The translations under genes were made by a program, and so were the position numbers. A stretch of 13,386 bases of DNA. It comes from an uncultured Bacteroidales bacterium. Lineage in GTDB: Bacteria; Bacteroidota; Bacteroidia; Bacteroidales; UBA932. The notes under the pieces are model-generated. The model worked only from the letters and a program-made list of their open reading frames with translations. It did no database searches and was not told where the DNA came from. This document shows, piece by piece, positions 8,069-13,386 of the stretch (positions are counted from its first letter, which is position 1; each line of letters opens with the position of its first letter). The stretch is from positions 1 through 13,386 of the forward strand of contig ONYJ01000078.1 in the NCBI GenBank assembly GCA_900322025.1, read 5' to 3'.

Positions 8069-8094
8069 CAAGCAGGCTTGTTTTTGCCTGTTTG
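8069..8094. other. Hairpin-forming repeat in the sppA leader
   Basis: CAAGCAGGC (8069-8077) and GCCTGTTTG (8086-8094) pair over 9 positions (one G-U on the plus strand) around an 8-nt loop. It lies between the predicted sppA transcription start and sppA, where the minus-strand RNA would have one A-C mismatch. It is not followed by a T-run in the sppA direction. It could be a leader hairpin or a binding site; the function is unknown. Confidence 0.3.
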
Positions 8095-8119
8095 ATTTAT
8101 CTGAATAAGCGACACTTCT

Positions 8120-8146
8120 CAAAGATAATAATAAATTTTATCTTTG
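8120..8146. promoter_or_regulatory. Inverted repeat carrying a -7 box on each strand (sppA / GH9-CE4 divergent promoter)
   Basis: CAAAGATAA (8120-8128) and TTATCTTTG (8138-8146) form a perfect 9-bp inverted repeat with a 9-nt A/T spacer. Each arm contains TATCTTTG, a full match to the Bacteroidota -7 consensus TAnnTTTG, one per strand and firing outwards. The plus-strand box predicts a start near 8151-8153, about 35 nt before the GH9-CE4 ATG. The minus-strand box predicts a start near 8113-8115, about 130 nt before sppA. Neither has a TTTG at -33. The same repeat could also be a dimeric protein site competing with sigma for both promoters. Confidence 0.5.
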
Positions 8147-8186
8147 TAGGACAGGCGCTGTGTTTTCTTATGAATTTGTTAAAAAT

Positions 8187-10820
8187 ATGAAACGGATTTT
8201 AACTTTATTGTCTTTGGTCTTAGTGCCGCTTTCTGCTGTTTGCCAGAGATACATAAGGATAAACTATGTGGGCTATCTGCCGGGATCTGTTAAGGTTGCG
8301 GTATATTTGGAAGAAATGCCGGCTGAAGCTACTTTAACGGATGTGCAGGTGCAGGCAAGAAAGGTATCTGCTTCTTCTCAGACTGCTTGGACCAAAACTC
8401 CTTCTGCCTTTTCTTTTAACGGAATTCCTGCCGATTATTCGGCGGCAGAAGAGGAGTTTGTGATATTTGATGCAGCTACAGACCTACCTGTATTTACCGG
8501 CAAGGCACGTGTGGCAGATCCTTCCAAGTGGGCCATCAAAGAAGCTTATCGTTTAGACTTTTCTGAACTAACTGCTACCGGTGGCTATTACATCAGATTC
8601 AAGAACACTTATTCCCCAGTATTTAAGATAGGTGCAGATGTTTACGATGGAGCGGCAGATATATTGCTTTACTACATGCGGCAACAGCAATGCGGTTACA
8701 ATCCTTTTACCGATACTATTTGCCATCAGAAAGACGGATATATAGTGGACCATCCTTCCAGAAGCGGAGAGGCTGTGGATGTGCGTGGCGGGTGGCACGA
8801 TGCTTCGGATTATCTGCAGTATCAGACTACTAGCGCCACAGCAACATATCAGTTGATGTTTGCGTGGAAGTGGATAACAGACAAATCTGTATTTGCAGAT
8901 CGTTTTGGGGCAGACGGCAGGCCCGGAGCCAATGGTGTACCCGATGTGTTGGATCAGGCTCGCTGGGGGCTTGAATGGCTTGTAAAGATGAATCCTGAAA
9001 ACAGGATCATGTTTACTCAAATAGCAGACGATAGAGATCATATAGGCTTTAAGCCACCTCAGTACGATACGGCCGATTATGGTTGGGGGCCGGGTAATGG
9101 TAGGCCTGTGTATTTTCTTACGGGCAAACCGCAGGGACTTGGTAAATTTGGCAAGAACAGAACTACCGGTGTAGCCTCTGCTGCCGGCAAGTTTGCATCT
9201 TCCTTTGCGCTGGGCGGAGAGGTTTTCATGCCATTCGATCCATCTTTTGCAAGGCAGGTGGCAGCCAAGGCTTCAGATGCGTATGAGTATGCAAAGGAGC
9301 TGCCAGGAAACACTCAAACAGCTTGTTATGTATCGCGATATTTTTACGAGGAAGATACTTGGACAGACGATGTAGAACTCGCTGCTGCAACTTTATATTC
9401 TGCTACAAAAATGCCGGTATATCAAGAAGAAGCTGATTATTATGGAGAACAGGAACCAATATCGCCATGGATGGAGCTCGGAAGGGGCAGGCATTATCAG
9501 TTCTATCCGTTTATAAACTTGGGGCATTTTCTTCAGGCTGAGGCAGGTAACAAGGCGTTGCAACTGAAATATACTGAGTTTATGAAGGAGGGATTGCAGT
9601 GCTTGAAAGACAGGGCTGCAGACGATCCTTTCTTGCATGGAGTTCCATATTTATGGTGCTCAAATAATCTGACAAGTGCTGCGGTTACTCAGGCCCAGCT
9701 TTATCGCCGTCTTACCGGCGACGAGTCTTATGCAGAAATGGAAGCTGCTTTAAGAGATTGGCTTTTAGGCTGTAATCCTTGGGGCGTTTCTATGATAATC
9801 GGTTATCCGAAAGGAGGTGTTTTGCCTACACAGCCTCACTCTGCATTTACACTTGAGCACAGAGAAATCACAGGCGGTCTTATAGATGGGCCGGTATATT
9901 CGTTTATATTCTCGTCCAGAGCAGGCGGAGGGCTGAGAAACCCCGATCAAACCCCTCAGCTAAATAGGGGAATAGCCGTATATCACAACGACATAGGAGA
10001 CTATGCAACCAATGAACCTACAATGGACGGGACGGCCAGTCTGGCCTATTATTTTGCCAGCTTGCAGGAAGAAGGAAACAAGCAGAAAAAGAAGTTTGCT
10101 CCATATCTGTCGAAGGTTAGGAAAGATGAATATGGGGCTATTCGCCGTATGGATAATTCCAAGAAAGAAATCTATCTTATTTTTTCTGCCGATGATATGT
10201 TGGATGGTGGAGAGAAGGTTCTCAATCAACTGAAAAAAGAGAATATAAAAGCATCTTTCTTTTTAACAGGCAACGCTTTGCGCAATTCAGAGTTTGCAGA
10301 AATCATTAGCCAAATTGTGCAGCAGGGGCACTATTTAGGTTGCCACTCCGATAAGCATCTGTTATATGCTCCATGGAGTGGTAACAGAGATTCCATGCTT
10401 ATTTCCAAAGATAGTATTCTGGCCGATATTCGTTTGAATGCCAAGGAACTCGAGAAGATAGGCATACTTCCTGTGCAATCTAAATGGTTTCTGCCACCTT
10501 ACGAGCATTATAACTCGGAGGCGGTGAATATTTTATCGCGAGCAGGCTATATACCAATAAATTATACCGCAGGTACTGCTACGCCGGCAGACTACACAAC
10601 TCCAAGTATGAGTTCATATACTCCGGCACAAACTCTTATAGATAAGTTATATGCCTTTGAGGCAAAGCACACTCTCAACGGAGCTATTGTTTTAATACAT
10701 CCGGGAGTGGGGCAGAGTAGGCCTGAGAACGAAAGATTGTATAATAGATTGAGAGAAATAATTTCTTATCTGAAGAAAAAAGGTTATACCTTTAAGAGTT
10801 TCAACGATATTACTTTGTAA
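8187..10820 (+). CDS. Secreted bifunctional GH9 endoglucanase - CE4 polysaccharide deacetylase
   Basis: Numbering is from the ATG at 8187 (877 aa). A Sec signal (1-20; Cys19 is preceded by Val, so a lipoprotein is unlikely) is followed by an Ig-like N-terminal cellulase domain (about 21-145). The GH9 (alpha/alpha)6 catalytic domain (about 150-625) has GGWHDASDY with catalytic Asp205/Asp208, LLGCNPWG (526-533), and YATNEPTMDGTA with proton donor Glu610. After a Lys-rich linker (631-645) comes a NodB-type CE4 domain (about 655-875): base/metal Asp669-Asp670, metal ligands His720 and His724 (HSDKH), and the late His838 (VLIHPG). Expected action: internal cleavage of beta-1,4-glucan plus removal of acetyl groups from a polysaccharide outside the cell; the true substrates are unknown. 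There is no carbohydrate-binding module, dockerin or type IX secretion tail. An in-frame GTG at 8160 would add 9 residues ahead of the signal peptide and lies about 7 nt from the predicted transcription start, so I reject it. Confidence 0.93.
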   Translation: MKRILTLLSLVLVPLSAVCQRYIRINYVGYLPGSVKVAVYLEEMPAEATLTDVQVQARKVSASSQTAWTKTPSAFSFNGIPADYSAAEEEFVIFDAATDLPVFTGKARVADPSKWAIKEAYRLDFSELTATGGYYIRFKNTYSPVFKIGADVYDGAADILLYYMRQQQCGYNPFTDTICHQKDGYIVDHPSRSGEAVDVRGGWHDASDYLQYQTTSATATYQLMFAWKWITDKSVFADRFGADGRPGANGVPDVLDQARWGLEWLVKMNPENRIMFTQIADDRDHIGFKPPQYDTADYGWGPGNGRPVYFLTGKPQGLGKFGKNRTTGVASAAGKFASSFALGGEVFMPFDPSFARQVAAKASDAYEYAKELPGNTQTACYVSRYFYEEDTWTDDVELAAATLYSATKMPVYQEEADYYGEQEPISPWMELGRGRHYQFYPFINLGHFLQAEAGNKALQLKYTEFMKEGLQCLKDRAADDPFLHGVPYLWCSNNLTSAAVTQAQLYRRLTGDESYAEMEAALRDWLLGCNPWGVSMIIGYPKGGVLPTQPHSAFTLEHREITGGLIDGPVYSFIFSSRAGGGLRNPDQTPQLNRGIAVYHNDIGDYATNEPTMDGTASLAYYFASLQEEGNKQKKKFAPYLSKVRKDEYGAIRRMDNSKKEIYLIFSADDMLDGGEKVLNQLKKENIKASFFLTGNALRNSEFAEIISQIVQQGHYLGCHSDKHLLYAPWSGNRDSMLISKDSILADIRLNAKELEKIGILPVQSKWFLPPYEHYNSEAVNILSRAGYIPINYTAGTATPADYTTPSMSSYTPAQTLIDKLYAFEAKHTLNGAIVLIHPGVGQSRPENERLYNRLREIISYLKKKGYTFKSFNDITL

Positions 10821-10882
10821 GGTATGTGCATGAGAATATAGAAAACCATAACAGCAAGAGAGAGTATTAAATACAAGTTATT

Positions 10883-11767
10883 ATGTATAAGATAATTAAA
10901 AAGGAGCAACTAACCCCGCTAATTTATTCTTTGGAAATAGAAGCGCCAAGAATAGCAGGCAGTGCACAACCCGGTCAGTTTCTAATAGTGCGCCCTTCCG
11001 ACAATGGAGAGAGAACTCCTCTCACAATCTGCGATTATGACCCTCAGCGAGGCAGCGTTAGAATAGTGGTTCAGATAGCCGGTGTTTCTTCTAACAAAAT
11101 CTGTATGGCTCAGGAGGGAGATTTGCTTTATGATGTAGCAGGTCCTCTCGGTAAACCATCTGATTTTATGGAGCTTCCTGAGGAAGAGTTAAGAAGCCGT
11201 CGCTACCTTTTTGTAGCTGGTGGAGTGGGTGCTGCCCCTGTATATCCGCAGGCTAAGTATCTTTTTGAGAGAGGAGCTTATGTAGATGTTATAATAGGGG
11301 CGAGAAATAAGGACCTTATTATTATGGAAGACGAGATGCGTAAGGTTTGCTCTAACTTATACATTTGTACAGACGATGGTTCTAAAGGCGAAAAGGGCGT
11401 GGTAACACTGCTTATGGAGAGACTTTGCAACAATGGTGGGGCGGGCAATTCCGTTGGAAGCAAGTATGATATGTGTGTGGCCATAGGGCCTATGGTAATG
11501 ATGAAGTTTGCTACCCTTGCTGCTAAAAAATTGGGTTTGCCTATAACCGTCAGCCTTAATACTCTGATGGTAGATGGAACGGGAATGTGTGGGGCTTGCA
11601 GAGTTAGCGTGGCCGGGCAAACAATGTTTGCTTGTGTAGATGGGCCGGAGTTCTATGGCTACGATGTAGATTTTGACGAAGCTATGCGTAGGCAAACCTT
11701 ATACAAAAAGCAAGAGCAGCAGGCCAATGTAGAGGCTGGTTTGGATTTCCTAAATAGCCGTAAATAA
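10883..11767 (+). CDS. nfnA: Nfn/sulfide dehydrogenase small subunit (FAD, [2Fe-2S])
   Basis: Member of the ferredoxin-NADP reductase/dihydroorotate dehydrogenase electron-transfer family, 294 aa, cytoplasmic. The FAD-binding barrel has the RTPLTICDYD motif (44-53). The nucleotide domain has VAGGVGAAPVYPQAK (111-125), the GGxGxAP pattern. The C-terminal cluster site is DGTGMCGACR...C with Asp231, Cys236, Cys239 and Cys251. In characterised NfnA proteins the [2Fe-2S] cluster has an Asp plus three Cys, and that pattern is kept here. It pairs with the next gene (33-nt gap) as the small subunit. Known complexes of this type transfer electrons between NADH, NADPH and ferredoxin (electron bifurcation). 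The Pyrococcus homologue was first described as sulfide dehydrogenase SudB, so automatic annotation often uses that name. The exact in vivo direction cannot be read from sequence. Confidence 0.9.
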   Translation: MYKIIKKEQLTPLIYSLEIEAPRIAGSAQPGQFLIVRPSDNGERTPLTICDYDPQRGSVRIVVQIAGVSSNKICMAQEGDLLYDVAGPLGKPSDFMELPEEELRSRRYLFVAGGVGAAPVYPQAKYLFERGAYVDVIIGARNKDLIIMEDEMRKVCSNLYICTDDGSKGEKGVVTLLMERLCNNGGAGNSVGSKYDMCVAIGPMVMMKFATLAAKKLGLPITVSLNTLMVDGTGMCGACRVSVAGQTMFACVDGPEFYGYDVDFDEAMRRQTLYKKQEQQANVEAGLDFLNSRK

Positions 11768-11800
11768 TTTTAAGCACATTACCCCCAAACAATACATACA

Positions 11801-13180
11801 ATGCCAGAGAGAATAGACAGAGTTCCGGCAAGGGAACAAGATCCAAAAGTACGAGCCACAAATTTTGAAGAAGTTTGTTTCGGTTATGATGCTCAAGAAG
11901 CTAAACGCGAGGCTTCCAGATGCTTGGGTTGCAAAAAGCCACGTTGCGTAGAGGCTTGCCCTGTGAGTATAAAAATTCCTGAGTTTATATCCGCAGTGCA
12001 TAAAGGCGATTTTGAGTCAGCTTATCAAATTATCAATATAGATAGTTCTTTACCAGCTATATGTGGCCGAGTTTGTCCCCAAGAAACACAATGCGAAGGC
12101 AGTTGTATCCTTGGAGTCAAAGGGCAGCCTGTATCTATAGGTAAACTCGAAAGATTTGTTGCCGATTATGCTATGGTGAATGGTTCTAAAGCCTCAAGCA
12201 TTCCGGCAAAGAATGGTAAGAAAGTGGCTGTGGTTGGCAGCGGTCCTGCCGGTTTGGCCTGTGCTTATGATCTGGCAAAGTTAGGTTACGATGTTACCAT
12301 CTTCGAGAGTTTGCACAAGGCAGGCGGTGTGCTTACATACGGAATCCCTGAATTCAGGCTTCCTAAAAATGCAGTAGTAGAAAAGGAAATACAGAAGCTT
12401 CTGGATATGGGTATCAAGATAGAAACCAATGTATTTGTAGGTCGTACTGTTACCATAGACAACCTGATGGATAAAGAAGGTTTTGCTGCTGTATTTCTTG
12501 GCACCGGCGCCGGTTTGCCTCTATTCTTGGGTATTGATGGAGAAAACCTTAATGGAGTATTTTCTGCAAATGAATATCTAACTCGCAGCAATCTTATGCA
12601 GGCATTTAGCAATGAGGCAGATACTCCAATTTTTCAGGCCAAGAAAGTTTGCGTAGTAGGTGGAGGTAATGTGGCTATGGATGCGGCGCGAACTGCATTG
12701 CGTCTTGGTGCAGAGGTAACTGTGGTTTATCGCCGAAGCGAGAAAGAACTTCCGGCACGAGTAGAAGAAGTGCACCATGCCAAGGAAGAAGGTATAGAGT
12801 TTAGGTTGCTTGCCAATCCTGTAGAAATACTCGGCGATGAAAACGGCTGGGTAAAGGGAATTAAATGTATAAAAATGGAACTCGGAGAGCCCGATAGCAG
12901 TGGAAGACGCTCGCCTGTTCCAATTCAAGGTTCTGAATTTGAGATAGAAACAGACTGTGTTATAGTGGCTTTAGGTACTAAAATAAACCGTCTTATAGCA
13001 GACACCACACCAGGGTTGGAAACAGATAAAAAAGGTAGGTTGCTAACGAACGAAACAGCTACTTCTCGTACAGGAGTTTTTGCCGGTGGCGATGTTGTAA
13101 CCGGTGCTGCCACCGTAATACTTGCGATGGGAGAAGGCCGTAAAGCAGCAGCAGCAATTCATAAATATATAAGTGGATAG
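11801..13180 (+). CDS. nfnB: Nfn/sulfide dehydrogenase large subunit (NADPH-dependent glutamate synthase small-chain-like)
   Basis: 459 aa, cytoplasmic. The N-terminal iron-sulfur domain has two Cys sets for [4Fe-4S] clusters: CLGCKKPRCVEACP (Cys41, 44, 49, 53) and CGRVCPQETQCEGSC (Cys88, 92, 98, 102). Next are an FAD Rossmann fold with VGSGPAG (145-151), a second Rossmann fold with VGGGNVAMDAAR (286-297) for NADP(H) followed by VVYRRSEKELPAR, and the C-terminal FAD motif VFAGGDVVTGAATVILAMGEGR. This is the gltA/SudA/NfnB family. With no glutamate synthase large subunit in the window and an NfnA-type gene directly upstream, the complex NADH-dependent reduced ferredoxin:NADP+ oxidoreductase is the best call; 'glutamate synthase' (gltA) is the usual automatic name. 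No terminator is obvious after it. Confidence 0.9.
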   Translation: MPERIDRVPAREQDPKVRATNFEEVCFGYDAQEAKREASRCLGCKKPRCVEACPVSIKIPEFISAVHKGDFESAYQIINIDSSLPAICGRVCPQETQCEGSCILGVKGQPVSIGKLERFVADYAMVNGSKASSIPAKNGKKVAVVGSGPAGLACAYDLAKLGYDVTIFESLHKAGGVLTYGIPEFRLPKNAVVEKEIQKLLDMGIKIETNVFVGRTVTIDNLMDKEGFAAVFLGTGAGLPLFLGIDGENLNGVFSANEYLTRSNLMQAFSNEADTPIFQAKKVCVVGGGNVAMDAARTALRLGAEVTVVYRRSEKELPARVEEVHHAKEEGIEFRLLANPVEILGDENGWVKGIKCIKMELGEPDSSGRRSPVPIQGSEFEIETDCVIVALGTKINRLIADTTPGLETDKKGRLLTNETATSRTGVFAGGDVVTGAATVILAMGEGRKAAAAIHKYISG

Positions 13181-13386
13181 AGACTCTTTATTGGAGCACT
13201 ATTTTTATCTTTGCACTCCTTGAAATTGGGCTGGCAATAAATTTAGTGGCGGTGAATTAGCAACCTATAAAGTTTGCAGTAATAACTCTTACCGAATATC
13301 AGTGGGTAGCGGCAACTTAAAATTTTACAGTACAATATTCCGCAAGAAGTAAAGTAAGTTTGACAGAAGATTATATTTAACAGACA
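13181..13386. other. Gene-free end region with a -7-like box
   Basis: About 206 nt with no ATG on either strand and no recognisable tRNA or riboswitch. TATCTTTG at 13206-13213 (followed by CA, as often in Bacteroidota promoters) matches the -7 consensus and is identical to the box before GH9-CE4; no TTTG stands at -33. A second match, TAAGTTTG, lies at 13355-13362. The region may hold the promoter and leader of a gene beyond the window, or a small RNA; I cannot decide. Confidence 0.4.

Noticed and set aside
8568..9041. 157-aa open frame on the minus strand inside the GH9 gene
   Set aside because: It lies opposite the conserved GH9 catalytic motifs and shows no recognisable domain or start signal; it is a shadow frame.
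10810..10817. TTACTTTG as a promoter for nfnA
   Set aside because: It has one mismatch to TAnnTTTG, no -33 TTTG, and overlaps the end of the GH9-CE4 coding region; nfnA may be read through from upstream.
13172..13206. Intrinsic terminator after nfnB
   Set aside because: Only 4-bp AGTG/CACT pairing before the T-rich stretch, with a long loop; too weak to call.

Overview
The window looks like a chromosomal stretch from a member of the Bacteroidota, most likely order Bacteroidales. The evidence is moderate GC, mostly weak Shine-Dalgarno sequences, promoter elements of the Bacteroidota TAnnTTTG (-7) type, a DUF3078-type outer-membrane protein, a prolyl-tRNA synthetase of the eukaryote/archaea-like class, and a secreted GH9 enzyme fused to a polysaccharide deacetylase. 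I cannot name the genus from sequence alone. I saw no mobile elements, CRISPR arrays, tRNAs or rRNAs.

Layout: (1) 1-954, minus strand: the N-terminal 318 residues of a lipoprotein cut by the window edge. It has an extreme Trp/Tyr-rich centre and a tail built on a 42-bp repeat. A good Bacteroidota promoter and a perfect 15-nt palindrome lie in front of it. (2) 1144-2622, plus: proS. (3) 2750-6099, plus: a tight three-gene run of an uncharacterised 238-aa protein, a DUF3078 barrel-like secreted protein (8-bp overlap) and tilS (7-bp gap). (4) 6153-7985, minus: sppA, convergent with tilS; a 10-bp stem hairpin sits between them. (5) 7986-8186: divergent intergenic region with an inverted repeat that places an identical TATCTTTG box on each strand. 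(6) 8187-10820, plus: a secreted two-enzyme polypeptide, GH9 endoglucanase/cellulase plus CE4 deacetylase. (7) 10883-13180, plus: a two-gene nfnA-nfnB (sudB-sudA/gltA-like) flavin/iron-sulfur oxidoreductase. (8) 13181-13386: no gene, no ATG on either strand, but a TATCTTTG box.

Most of the window is conserved housekeeping: tRNA charging (ProS), tRNA-Ile anticodon modification (TilS), membrane proteolysis (SppA) and redox-pool balancing (Nfn). The accessory part is the GH9-CE4 enzyme, which suggests growth on acetylated plant beta-glycans or a similar polymer. An electron-bifurcating Nfn pair next to it fits a fermentative anaerobe, although nothing in the sequence ties the two together functionally. 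The least explained items are the W/Y-rich lipoprotein with its palindromic control region and the palindromic divergent promoter between sppA and the cellulase. I did not find a clear new defence or mobile system.
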